In this document: positions 45,180 to 56,168 of the stretch, one piece after another
Numbering within the stretch: the stretch's first letter is position 1
How the letters are laid out: every line of letters starts with the position of its first letter
Assembly: GCF_000219625.1 (NCBI RefSeq)
Contig: NC_018212.1
Coordinates: 1,754,501 to 1,818,500 of the forward strand
Direction: 5' to 3'
From: Zymoseptoria tritici IPO323
Taxonomy: Eukaryota; Ascomycota; Dothideomycetes; Mycosphaerellales; Mycosphaerellaceae
Length of the DNA: 64,000 nt
Translations under genes and position numbers: made by a program
Notes under the pieces: generated by a model
What the model was told of the DNA's origin: nothing
Databases searched by the model: none
The model's input: the letters and a program-made list of their open reading frames with translations, nothing else

Positions 45180-48100
45180 GTTTCCCGACTCCTCGGGCTT
45201 GGTCGTGTAGAATGCCTCGGTCGGACCGTACCTGTCTCCGTATCCCTTAACTCTAGTAAAGGTAATCGTTGTTCTATCCGGTGTCGCGATTGTACACTCG
45301 AGGGACCCGTCGTCGCAGTTTACAGATCTGAGCCGCACCTGTCTAGTCTATGGTCGGCCGAGAAGGAAAGGTGCAGTCCGTGCAACAAGAAACGACGAGT
45401 GGGTAAGGACTCCTATAACCTCGATCGGTACCCGCTCTGCAATACCTAGGAAATCTACACAGCTACTGACCGTATTTATCTGTATTGGCCGGTAGGTGCG
45501 TATGCTAATACCCGCTCGCTTTACCGCAGACCAGCTTATGATGTTCCCTTCAGATCCCTCGTCAATTATGGTACGACGCTCCCTGTGTCGTTTCGGACCG
45601 ACAATGCATTCTATAACGGGTGAGGGTACAATGACATAGTCTCGGTCGTTGAAGGACAACCTCGCGTCCTTGGGGTCTTCGTATAGGTCCTGCATCAGTC
45701 TCGGGGGCATTGTAACATATAGCTCCTTAATTATAGGACCGAGGAAAGTAGGGTTATCGTCTTCTATCTCTTCCACGAACCTATTGCGTGCATAAAATCC
45801 AGAGGGCAGGATGTGCTCAGCCGTGGCACTGCTAAGTTCAAACTCGACTCGCACCCCGTGAGAACGAAGCGGCTTATCCATATCGTACTGGTATGCTGCA
45901 GTAGCAGCAATGTTGTCCTCCTTGACGATGATCGACAGCCCGGCTTCCTTGGCAGCTATTGCGAAGTCTTCTTAGTTCCGAGCACAGCGCTTAAGAAGTC
46001 CCCTGGCCACAGCAGGCGAGGCAGCGAGAAGCTCCCTAACAGGGATATTAGACGGCTGCGCCAGTATCCTGTCGAGCAGCACCTTTTCTATGTCAAGTCG
46101 CTCTCGAAGGTAAATGTCCCTTCTCTAAGCACCCTTTCCAGTCGCAGCAGGCTTCTGGTTCTTCTTTTTCTTCAGCAGCGGGGGGTTGACGAAGCCCTAA
46201 GAAGGAGGGGTAGGATCTAGATCTATGCTTCCAGTAGGGTCCTGGGTTTGGCTGTCGTTTGCGGACTGCGGCTAGTCACCGGTGTCAAATGCACCATCAC
46301 CAGTAAGAGTGCCCTGTGTCGACTGCGAGCCTTCTTCGACTACCTTTATGTACTCTTCCGTGTCAGGGATCTTGCGGGCATCGATCTTAATAGACACTGT
46401 CTTCTTTAGCTTCACAACACGGCTGGTATTATTGCTCGGCTTGGCGGCTAGCTCCTTTCCCTTAGTCGTGCTTGTTGGCCTAGTCGCAGCGTTCGCAGAC
46501 AGAGAGTTGGTACGGATCTGATTTACATAGGGGGCACGGGGGTCTCGCTTATTAATGTACACCAGATCCTCAGGAACCGTACTTCCAGCGACGATGTTGC
46601 ACTAGTTTCCATTTATGTTCGTCGCTAGTGCGGGTCCTGCAGGGGAACCTGAGCCTTGGCCTAGGTGACTAGGTTGAGCTGGTAACGAGGGTGCAGATTT
46701 CGAGGTCGGTGGAACAGGGCCAGGAACAAGTGCCGGGTTAAGAGGTGTACTCGGTACATAAGTCCGAGGAGCAAAGGCAGCTGCAGGTGGTTCATAAGCT
46801 GGCCAGTACTTCTTGGCATCCTCGATATTCGCATCGGCAGGCTAGGTGATAGCCCTTCCCTATGCTTTCTCGATAGCGGGAGCTATCATCCGGAGCTTAG
46901 GCTGATCCGGCCAGTTCCTGAACTGCACCTTTCGTCTGTTGACATCACCTTCTCGTCCGATATACCACTTCTTTTTACTGTCGCGGTGTGTCCAGCCCGC
47001 ACTTAGGAGGTAGTTCATGTACTTGTATTCGTGAACACTATAACCGGGTTCAAAGCAATGAAAGCATGTATACTTGGAGGCTTCCTGGTAGAAGGGGTTC
47101 GAGCTGCTAGACGACTGATAGGGCACTGGTCTAGGTCCAGCGACATTGTACGAGTAGTACTCTAGAGAATCAGGGGTGTCATCTGTATGCAGCGTAGCTA
47201 TGTGAGACTTCGGAAAGTCTCTAGGTGGATTAACAGCTACACGTGCACTTCTCTTAGCTCTCGTACGCTTAATCTTAGTAATAGTTATCTTAGAAAGCTT
47301 TTTAGATAGGTCCTCTATGTCCGGCAGCTTCTCTTTTAGTACGCGTGACGACCAGACTCCATCGTTCGATGCATCCAGCTTCGGATACCTCTTCTTAGTC
47401 TAGTTAACAAGCTGGCTGGTGACCTGGCTCTTGCCCTTGCCGTACAACTCCTGGTAAGCTATGCGGCTTGTGACGTACTTTAGTGTCGCATCGTACAATA
47501 GAGGAAGCTGAGTATAGGAGGCTGGGTTCGAGACGTCCACTTCGAGCTTGTTCATGATTTCCTGTCCCACCTCGGAGGGCAAGCCTTTAAGGAAGAGGTG
47601 GTATCGAGCGACTTCGTTGTACTGTTCAAGAGGTATCCTTTTCGAGACCGCTTTGAAAGTTATGACGTACTGACGCAGGTTATCCTTCTGTCCGGAGACA
47701 TCCCAGACTCTTTCCTTTGCGCACAGCTCCTCGAGGAAAGGGAGGCTGTACTTATACACCTAGCTATCATAGCACCGATAGTAGGAAAGAGCCTCTTCCT
47801 TAAAAGCTTCGTAGTTATCGCCGTTAAAGCCTGAAAGACTCTCGAGCTAAGCTCGAACATCCGGTACCGAGTGTCGAGCAGCAAGTCGGATCCTTTCCCT
47901 GTTAGGAGTGCGTAACCCTTCAAAGTACGAATCGAAGAAGTCGGCCATAGTCTAAAAGAAAGTCGAGGCATCCTTGCCGTCGAAGGATAGAGCACCAGGC
48001 TCTCTAGGGAAGGGTACGCGACCACGGTAAGCAGGGGCTCTGTTGTTGCGAGTAGCCGCGGTAAGGGCAGTGACAAGATCTGCGATGTTCATGTTAGCAG

Positions 48101-48386
48101 GTTGGGGAGCGGGAACTGTACTATAGGTCGCTGCAGTAGCAATCCCTTCGGCTTGAGGGAGAGCCTCATCAGTCGACCCTTCAGTCGAATTAGTCGCAAA
48201 GCGAGCTGATAGAATCCTATTGCTATCGCGGAAGGCGCGTGCATCGGAAGGTGCCTAGATAGGGCCATCAGTTCCGGAAGCCTCGCCGGTGCTTGGGGTG
48301 TTGCGGAGAATCTCCGAGGGAGTATTGAGATGGCTACGACGGGAGGGTCCGTCCGGGCCGTTGTTAGGAGTGTTATTAGGAGACAT
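45180..48386 (-). pseudogene. Gypsy gag and protease
   Basis: ATG 48386 (MSPNNTPNNGPDGPSRRSHL) opens gag. The capsid-like part contains GALSFDGKDASTFF and FFDSYFEGLR, and a degraded zinc knuckle YTCFHCFEPGYSVHEYKY (final Cys now Tyr) lies near 47070. The protease region (45881-45348) has an active-site-like TIIDEGSEGNIIS and a downstream PFLLGRP. Positions 48386, 47126 and 45881 are in the same frame, so gag and protease were one polyprotein. Internal stops are TAG. Confidence 0.8.
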
Positions 48387-49170
48387 CGTAATAGCGATGT
48401 GCAGATTAGTGTCGCAAATAGGGAAATAGGAAGTAAGGAGTGCAGATGTGTGTTCGGAAGGCGTATAGGAAAAGGTTGGCAAGTCGTCGTCGATACCGGG
48501 GCGGCGGGAGTGGGCTATTTAAAGCTCTCGAGGGTTTGCCAGACTATTAGTCTGGGAAACATTGTTGCTGCTGGTGGTGCACTACAGCTAATCATGCCGT
48601 TCACACATAGTCCGGGGCCATATTCGATAGTCTCCTTAGTACGGGCAGGGTGTAATCGTACGTTCCGGGCACGTGGGGCGGCTGAGTATCTAGAAACTCG
48701 AGAATAAGGCGGGATCGCTCCTCGTGCGGTGTGGAAGAATCTAGGGTAGGGAAATAAGGACTGGGGATGCGTCTAGGGTCTGTGGCTCGGTATCATTTGT
48801 TTACCAGACCCTCTTCCCAATTTGGTCTGGGAAACATCCCATCCTCGAAAGGTCGCACCTCTTAGACTATTCTAGCCAGCTGGAGCCGAGAACTATACAT
48901 CGCATTCTCGTACCGAGAACCTAGTGTCGGTAGATCTAGGCAGGGCTTATGTGCTCCCTGGTTCTAGTGCCGGGTTCGTAGCGATATCATCTGCTATTGC
49001 CTCGGAAAGCAACACCGAGGAGCGGTCGGACGATCGGTGCGATAGGGCGACGTTTCTTAGGGTATTCGCGACGCCTACGCTATAATAGCTGGTTAGTCTC
49101 GTTTCTTATGGCCATTCCATCGAGAGCACGGGACGGCTCACGTGACCGAGTATTCTCTAATGTCTAGTAT

Positions 49171-49830
49171 GTCCATTATGGCTACTACGGCGGTCGGTGA
49201 AGTTTTCCAGGTACTTGAGGGCTCTTTTTCCACCCTGTTTCTCTTTCTTTTCTTCACGAACGCCACGCATAGGCTGTGCTGCACGCCTGGCCTACCTGCC
49301 TCGGCAGGTGGTCGGGCATAGGAAAAGCTATAGCAGTACGATTTTGGCCCTGGGAGGCTTGTTTTCACCCCATTTTTTACATCCGCTGGAGTCGATATCA
49401 TCTCCGTAGCAGTGTCGCGTTTCAAAGGCGTGCAGCTGAGCTCGGTAGCGTGGTCGCTCGTGCAGGTGTAGGAGCGATAATCTCCGATGTCCATTATGTC
49501 TATTATAACTTTTACCGCGACCGGTAAAGTTTTCCAGGTACTTGAGGGCTCTTTTTCCACCCTGTTTCTCTTTCTTTTCGTCACGAGCGCCTCGTATAGG
49601 GTTTACCGCACGCCTGGCGTACCTGCCTCGGCAGGTGCGGTCGCCGCTCGTCTCGCTTACCTTCACCGGCAGGTGGTCGGGTGTAGGAAAAGCCATGGCA
49701 GTACGATTTTGGGCCTAGGAGGCTTCTTTTCGCCCCAAATCGCGTCTATTGTGGTCGATATGCTCTCCGCTATAGCGTCGCGCTTTAAGGGCGTGCATCC
49801 GAGTCCGGTAGCGCGGTTGCATATATTGGT
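49171..49830. repeat. Tandem duplication of about 320 bp in gypsy leader
   Basis: Unit 1 (about 49171-49486) and unit 2 (about 49489-49830) share gttttccaggtacttgaggg, ctgcctcggcaggtg and aaaagc-atagcagtacgat blocks in the same order. Unit 2 has an extra 45-bp insertion around ggtcgccgctcgtctcgctt. It lies between the 5' LTR and gag, the usual place of the packaging leader. Confidence 0.75.
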
Positions 49831-50312
49831 GCGAGAGCGCTTTATACCGAGCCTCTATGCGATGTTAGTGTCCCTTTTTCATGTACTCTTTTGCTCCCTC
49901 GGTTTCTTCCTTCTCCTTCTTGGGCTGTATCGACGAGCTGCTTGGCGTAGGGTGTGTAGCTCGGTAGGGTATAGGGAATGTGTGTGTGTTCGTGTGTTCG
50001 TGTATTTGGGGTGTATTCGGTAGTAGATCTAGCAATGTGCACACAGCGATTTGTGCATTAAGGTACTTTGTATTTTAAACTTAGACTTTAAACTTAGGTA
50101 CTTGAGCCTACTACCCTAGCTAAGGGGCAGAGGTATATCGTGATCCTTTCTTCGAGGGAGGGTATTCGTCGTATGCGTCGTAAGTACTCGAAAGGCGACC
50201 GGCGCTGTTGTCGAGGTCGTAGCTACTCCGCACTTCCGCACTACTGCCTACCCTTTGTATATCCTCCTTCTCCGCTTTCGCGAAGGAAGGAGTCTTACAT
50301 CGTCCACCAAAA

Positions 50313-50586
50313 TGTGAGGGGGGAACTTCCAAAGGTTCCGATCTCCCGCGGATAGTAGCAGTACGGACGTACGAGGTAGCATAGGGAGCAAAAGGGGCGG
50401 TAAACTATACAATTAAAGTAAAAGGTAGGGGGGCAAAGGAGGTAGTATTGAGAGCTCTGTACTGTTAGGCCTCGTGTGCGTGTCCAAGGTCTTTCCGGAG
50501 GTCGATCTCTTGATGATCCTCCGACCTGCACACGAAGCTGAAGCTAGATACAGACTGCACGTGACAGTGCGATATTCCCCACTACA
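50313..50586 (-). repeat. Gypsy 5' LTR (274 bp)
   Basis: Partner of 36877-37150; followed on the plus strand by AGAG. The primer-binding site lies immediately inside. Confidence 0.92.
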
Positions 50587-50686
50587 AGAGGTTATAATCT
50601 TGTGCTGAAACCTAGCAAGGGTAGATGGTTCAAACTTCTAAACTATATAGTTAGTTAAAGTGTTCTCCTGGAATCCTAGATTCTAG

Positions 50687-51572
50687 TTTGTTTGTTTGTT
50701 TGTTTGTTTGTTTGTTCCATTTACGTCCTTTCGGAGTCTAAGACTATGTAGGACGGCCTTGCAAGCAAGGCAGTAGATCTATTTACAATCAAATTCTTTC
50801 GGTATTCTTTGACCTTAGGGGAAACCCCGTGCCTAAGGCAGGACCTGCAAGCAGAATCTGCCAAAGGACTTCAAAACAGCGCAAGACAAAGGAAATCAAA
50901 CGAGTGTCGTTGTCTGCAGCCGGGGCTGCAGAATTTTCGCGCCAAGCTTTTGCAGAATTTTCAGCGGATCCTTCCGCTGTGTCGTTGTCTGCAGCCGGGG
51001 CTGCAGAATTTTCGCGCCAAGCTTTTGCAGAATTTTCAGCGGATCCTTCCGCTTCGCACACACACACGCTGCAAATTCGAAATGCAGTGCAAAAGCAGTG
51101 CAAAATGCCGTGCAAAAGCACTGCAAAAGCAGCTGTCCAACTCGCTGCCCCCTCTTATCCTTAATATGCCTTTGTGGAACTGCTTCGCTTCCAAACGAAT
51201 ACAGCTACGCAGGTTGATCGCAGAGTTGTAGATTCCACCGACTGTTCTAGCTCTTTAAAGTGCATATATGCTTCCTTCGAGGGTGACGAAGTCTCTAGAG
51301 AAGGGATATGCGATTTCGATTCGGATTTCGAGGAGGTGCGCGTATAGGGCAGAGTGGACTGCTTCTTCTTGTTCGCATCGTAGAGGGCTGTTCGTTCGAA
51401 TCGTGCCGTTGTTCTGTTATAGCTTGTGTTTCGAGGCGGATTTCGAGAAGGATGGATTTCGGGCGGATTTCGAGAGGTTTTCGAGGAGGTTTCTTCCAGA
51501 CTGTCTTAGTTTCCCTTCCGAGGAAGGTACTTACGACGGCCACCGCGTGAAGGTGCAGTCTGTTCGGCCGTC
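50687..51572 (-). mobile_element. Non-LTR, SINE-like element with (CAAA)n tail, copy 1 (886 bp)
   Basis: On the minus strand it begins gacggccgaacagactgc and ends in about six CAAA units. It is flanked by the 12-bp direct repeat cctagattctag (50675-50686 and 51573-51584), the variable-length duplication left by target-primed reverse transcription. No long coding frame with domains; non-autonomous. A 75-bp unit (tgtcgttgtctgcagccggg start) is tandemly duplicated at 50905-51054. It lies within copia sequence. Confidence 0.82.
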
Positions 51573-51589
51573 CCTAGATTCTAGTATTT

Positions 51590-54013
51590 CTCTGCTCTGG
51601 GATAAAACTTCTATAAATTAGGTCTCCCCTGATTATGTAGATATGCTCTGCATCCAAATCTCCTAACCTTTGTTAGATTAATATATAGAGTTCTAGCATT
51701 AAGATCTTAATCAAATTCCTAAAGAGGAATCTTGTTAGTTAATAGGCATACTAGCCTGTTAGTAAGGAAGATTGCATGTGCAACTGCAAAACTCCAGAGA
51801 GGGAGAGGCAGGCTAGAGTTAATTATTATTGCTCTTGCCTTGTTAAGGATAACCTTATTAGATGATTCTGCAATTCCATTCTGCTTAGGAGTATAGGGAG
51901 CTAAGAAATCCTATCTTAGTCCCTTATTCTCTGCAAATGTAATCAGATTATTATTGTTAAACTCTCCTCCTCTATCTAAGAACTAGATCTTAACTATCTT
52001 TTTGTACTAGTTAAATATCTTGGTGGTCTATTTCTTAATAATTTGTGCAGCTTGTAATTTAAGCTTGCAGAAGATGGCCTATCTCCTTCTTAACTTTGCA
52101 TTAGTAATTATAAGGATGTACTTGCATCCAAAGATGTCTAGTAGAAAGATTAGTCCTATAATGTTAATGTAGACCTTATCTAATAAGGATTAAGGTGTTA
52201 GTCTTAGAGTTCTTGACACTACTCTCTGTAACCTTGTAAGCTTGTATAGCTTATAGTGCTTAAGTGTAGATGTGTTAATTTGCTTAAGTCCTTAGACTTA
52301 AGCCTTTGTTGCACTAAGAATCTTGTTCCCTATATAGCCCAGTCTCTAGTGCTATCTTGTTATGTTAGCCTTAGGCATAGCAAAGGCTGGACAGGACATG
52401 TTCCTGTTAGTTGTAGAAGCAACTTTAGTACTCCCCTTAGGGAGAGAGATAGTTGCATTCTGGAGGATTAGAACATTATAAGTAGACTAAATCTTGCCTA
52501 TCTTCTTGTTATTCCTTAGAATGCATGAAGATAGCCTGTCTAGGTAGACCTTGCACTTTAGCTAGAGAGTCTCTGCTAAGATAAGGTTATAATTAGAGTT
52601 AGGAGAGTATAACACATCTTGTAAGGTAATGTTTAACTTATTCCCCTTGTACTTTATTATAATCCTTATACTTCCTAAGTGTGTGACTGTGCTTTGTCCA
52701 ATAGCTTAAGAGAACCTAATTAGGGTTTCTAGGGGTTTAAGGTCTAAGAACTAGGACTTGTTGTTAAAGAAGTAGTATAATATACTAGAATCCTAGACAA
52801 TAGTGTTACTCCTTTGTATTCTAGCGGCAGCAATTGCTGCTCCTGCAAATAAGCTATCTGAATTAGAGCCTAAGCCTGCATTAGAAGAGGAGATAGGCTT
52901 AATTGCTGCAGTACCCTTTCCTCCCTTCTTGTTATGTCTCTTGCTCTTGTCTTAGGACTTCTTCTTGTCCTTATTAGATCCTCCTTTTCCTCTGTGTACC
53001 TAGGACTTTAGGGCCTTGTTAGGGTGCTTCTTAAAGCAATCTGCATTTATGTAGATATAATAGGTACACTTAGTACACTAATTATTATCTACTGTAGCAC
53101 CCCTAAATCCTCCTGCTGTCCTCTATATCTGTAGAGGAGGTTCCTTAATTAATAAGGTAATTAGCTCTTTAAGAGTTGTGTTCTTAATGTAATAGGATTG
53201 TCTCTAGCTTCTTAGGTATTCTAGATAGTAGAGGCCCTAGATAAAGAACAGCCTAATCTGCTTATTACTAAAGGTAAGCTTTAAGACTAGAATACTCTTA
53301 GACCTAGAGTATTATTCTGTTGCAGAGATGTATTTGTAATGCTACTTCTGGAAGTTCTTACAGTACTTCTGGGTGTTTGTTCCTTAGATCTTAATGTTGC
53401 TAATTCTAAGAATCCTTAGGCTGTTATAAATATTTATAGTTACAATAGGCCTGTAGGTAGCTGCAACAGTATTATACAGTTCCTTAGCTGTCTTCTCTGT
53501 ATCCCTAAAGTTAGGCCTTAGAGATTAGTTAATCCTTTTGCTAACAATCCCGTATGCAATTAGGTTATGCTTGTGCTAGATTTAGAGAGGAGTTAGTCTT
53601 AGTCTACTAGTTAGAATAGGTTCTGTTACTAGAGTATCCCCTCCTTCTTTTTAGGAAGGAGTTAGAGCCTAGGAGGATAAAGTAGTACTCTCCTTAGTTA
53701 GTAGAGAGGGATATCTGACTTTAATTCCTAGCTTTAGTTAGGCAGGGCACTAGGGAATGTTATAAAAGACATAGCCTAACACCTCCTTGTCTATAAGGGC
53801 TGCTTTAAGCATCCTTAACTAGTCTGAGAAGTTGTTTCCCTTTCTTAGGACTTTATTCTCCTTCGCAGTCTTAAACTTATTAGCCTGCATTGCGGCTGTT
53901 GTTGTAACTGGCTCTTTCTCGGCTCGCTAGTTAACTGTCTGAACAGTGTATAGTAAGGTTCTAGTGGCTGCGCTTGGAACAGACAATTCTTCCTTAAGTG
54001 TGCAGTAGTTACG
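51590..54013 (-). pseudogene. Copia gag, protease and integrase, degenerate
   Basis: Minus-strand reading from the PBS inward shows a gag-like start (53.9 kb), a CCHC-like knuckle near 53.0 kb (kkhp context), a protease stretch with SILYYFFNNKS and DVLYSPNSNYNLILAETL near 52.6-52.8 kb, and integrase-like sequence to 51.6 kb. Stops are mostly TAG. Coding content is reduced by strong A+T drift. Confidence 0.65.
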
Positions 54014-54027
54014 CCGGGCTTATAACC
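54014..54027 (-). promoter_or_regulatory. Copia primer-binding site
   Basis: The minus strand directly after the 5' LTR reads GGTTATAAGCCCGG. With one G-to-A change this is GGTTATGAGCCC, complementary to the anticodon region of initiator methionine tRNA (GGGCTCATAACC), the half-tRNA primer known for copia-type elements. Confidence 0.7.
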
Positions 54028-54198
54028 TGTTGTAATTAGACTTAAGCTAAGTAGAAGAAGACCTCTGATTAGCAGGTATATATTGTTATGCAGAGAGAAT
54101 CTCAAGTGTGAGATTCTTACTTCAGCTATCTGTGTGTGTGAATGCCTTAGCACTAGTCACGTGCACTTTACTGATGGTCAGTCTGATGATCCACAACA
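54028..54198 (-). repeat. Copia 5' LTR (171 bp)
   Basis: TGTTGTAATT to CCACAACA; followed by the duplication GCATC (54199-54203). Confidence 0.92.
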
Positions 54199-54407
54199 GC
54201 ATCCACGAGGAAAGCTTCCCCACGACAATCATCAAAAAATGCCTGACAATAGGAAGGCAAGTCACGAGTACGTCGAGACTTTTTCCTTCTATTGTTGTGA
54301 GTTGGAGACACGGAGGTATCTAGTGGTAGTGACAGACTCAATGAAATTCGTCAATGATATCAGGCCAGACCAGCTCAGCCTGATGCTTCTGCTTTCCTCC
54401 TCAATCC

Positions 54408-56168
54408 TCAGTCCACATCTGTCCCACTGACACCCAACCCCACCACTCGTCCCCTTCCCTCTCCGGACCTTGTGACAGCTTCAATGCCCTGCACCTCATG
54501 CAAACTTGCCGTGTCCGAATATAACGTACTCGTAAAACTCCTCACGCTCTTCGAATGCGCCAAGCCAATGGCACCATTGACGCCCAACGCAGCTCCATAC
54601 CCTCCATACCCACTGGGAGTGAAACCTCGTACTCCACTTCCTCTAGCGACGCCGACTCGTGGCGATGGTTCCAGGCCGCGCGTATTGCGGTATGGATTTG
54701 GGCCATTGCCAGCTGCAGCACCGTAGCCTAACGTCTTGCCTAGACCGCCGCCGACCCAGCCTTCGGGATCGATTGGACTCTCGAGGAAGCTTGGTCCTGG
54801 GGATGGACAGTACGGAGAGCTGGCGGGATGCCAGGTCGGGCTCGGAGGGCTGGCGACGAGGTTTTTCGATTGAGTGAGGGACAATGTCGGCCTTGTCGGG
54901 TAGGATAGTGCTGGCGAGGATGACGGGATGGGTGCCGTCGCCGGTGCGATAGGCTTCGATTTCGTCGCATGGATGACGTTCGCAGCTCGGGAGATGAGGT
55001 TGTGGAGAGGTGGAGTAAAGGGTCTGGCGAAGGACTTGGATTTGGGCTTGTGTTTATGAATTGTGAGGGGAGGCGGTGTTGCTGAGCATCGCTCCGTACC
55101 AATTTTGGGTGGCCGAGGGAACTCGGCGAGGGTCGAAAGACGAAGATCCGGTGATGGCCCGTATTCTGAGCATCCGGGCTCTGGCGTTCGCAGGTATTCT
55201 CCTCGTGGCAGTTGCTGCATTTGAGGTTGTGCTTGCCGTTCTGCCTCAAGCTGCTGCTGGTAGGACCATCGGCCAAGATTCGCGGGCAATTGAGGAATTG
55301 CTGGCGGAACCGGGCTGATGGGATTTTTGTGAAGGAATGAGAACATCGAGGTTGCAGAGGCACGCAAGCCACCCACCGGCCGAGGCACGGGCTCTGCTCC
55401 GGCTACCGTGATGGTCGGGTAGCTCATGCGTGCTAGATTTGGTGGCAGCTCCGGCAGTTCTGGTGCTGGCTCTTGAATGTACGGTGGCGGTGGAGCATCA
55501 GGCAGGAGTGGTGTCTGGTGGAAGCGCTCCCCGGGCTCCTGGCGCCCAAACGGCAGAGCACGCTCTGATGGATGATTACGCTCTGTACGGGTTGGCGAAG
55601 GATATGTTGGAGTATCACACTGAGCACGCAATTGAGCGTGCAGAGGCGAGGTCCCGCATCCCTGGAAGTACTGGAGATTCCGCGGTGGGCTAATGACCAG
55701 ACGGCTGATGTTGTTGGCCGAGGATCTGCTACGGGACGAGCTCGTGGTGCTACGGCGTTGAAGAAGGCCGGATTTCTCACGAATCGCAGGGATGTGAGTC
55801 CCGGTAGGTGCAGCAGGACGGTGGCGTTGCCGACGTCGCCGGATGAGGAGGAAGGCGAGGACACCAATAATGAGAGCCACTCCGAGGGACACAGTCAAGG
55901 AGATCGCCAGTGTGGTATTCGACACGCCATGCGGTGTATGTCCGATCGGTTTGAGTGTGCTGGTAGAGGACGGCGTCGATGATGTGAAGGTGGTGGAGGT
56001 GTCTGTGATGGTCCCGGTAATGGATGATGGGATTGATTTCGACGATATCTCTGGCGAGTCGCTCGATGCTGTGCCGTCGTTCGAGGACGGGGAGATCTGT
56101 GGCTGACCTGCCTGCACGACAGGATAGACAGTGTTCGTTCGGGGACGTCGCACTGTGATTACACCCAT
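54408..56168 (-). CDS. Single-pass membrane protein, wall-sensor/Mid2-like (586 aa or longer)
   Basis: A minus-strand frame from ATG 56168 to 54408. Residues 20-80 are a Ser/Thr-rich ectodomain (TITDTSTTFTSSTPSSTSTL). Then comes one membrane helix (LAISLTVSLGVALIIGVLAF) followed by the stop-transfer run RRRRQRHR. The rest is a long Pro/Ser-rich cytosolic tail with PPPPYIQEPAPELPELP-type motifs. This is the layout of Mid2/WSC-like or SKG6-type fungal surface proteins. No signal peptide is included; upstream in-frame codons (SLATANAYITNAS) preceded by CTCCAG suggest an acceptor near 56210 and an earlier exon carrying the signal peptide, not resolved. Role in wall-stress signalling is inferred from topology. 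Confidence 0.65.
   Translation of the reverse strand: MGVITVRRPRTNTVYPVVQAGQPQISPSSNDGTASSDSPEISSKSIPSSITGTITDTSTTFTSSTPSSTSTLKPIGHTPHGVSNTTLAISLTVSLGVALIIGVLAFLLIRRRRQRHRPAAPTGTHIPAIREKSGLLQRRSTTSSSRSRSSANNISRLVISPPRNLQYFQGCGTSPLHAQLRAQCDTPTYPSPTRTERNHPSERALPFGRQEPGERFHQTPLLPDAPPPPYIQEPAPELPELPPNLARMSYPTITVAGAEPVPRPVGGLRASATSMFSFLHKNPISPVPPAIPQLPANLGRWSYQQQLEAERQAQPQMQQLPRGEYLRTPEPGCSEYGPSPDLRLSTLAEFPRPPKIGTERCSATPPPLTIHKHKPKSKSFARPFTPPLHNLISRAANVIHATKSKPIAPATAPIPSSSPALSYPTRPTLSLTQSKNLVASPPSPTWHPASSPYCPSPGPSFLESPIDPEGWVGGGLGKTLGYGAAAGNGPNPYRNTRGLEPSPRVGVARGSGVRGFTPSGYGGYGAALGVNGAIGLAHSKSVRSFTSTLYSDTASLHEVQGIEAVTRSGEGRGRVVGLGVSGTDVD

Larger units (their letters stand above)
36877..50586 (-). 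mobile_element. Ty3/gypsy LTR retrotransposon with accessory gene (13.7 kb), RIP-inactivated
   Basis: LTRs of 274 bp (36877-37150 and 50313-50586) start TGTAGT and end CTCACA on the minus strand. AGAG flanks both outer edges. On the minus strand the order is: leader with a 320-bp tandem repeat, gag, zinc knuckle, protease, reverse transcriptase, RNase H, integrase, then a 2.9-kb accessory frame and the 3' LTR. The polypurine tract next to the 3' LTR is AGGAGGGGGACGGA. The primer-binding site after the 5' LTR reads TGGTGGACGATG, complementary to a tRNA 3' end. LTR differences (about eight) are all transitions. It sits inside the copia element's pol. Confidence 0.9.
33229..54198 (-). mobile_element. 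Ty1/copia LTR retrotransposon, RIP-inactivated, with nested insertions
   Basis: LTRs of 171 bp (33229-33399 and 54028-54198) begin TGTTGT and end ACAACA, and both outer edges carry the 5-bp duplication GCATC (33224-33228 and 54199-54203). The element reads on the minus strand: gag, protease and integrase remains lie at 53.9-51.6 kb, reverse transcriptase and RNase H at 36.8-33.4 kb. About 14 LTR differences, all transitions, indicate RIP rather than simple ageing. The interior is interrupted by a 13.7-kb gypsy element (36877-50586) and a non-LTR element (50687-51572). A purine run (AATAGGGGAG on the minus strand) abuts the 3' LTR. It landed 205 bp past the stop codon of the gene at 54408. Confidence 0.92.
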
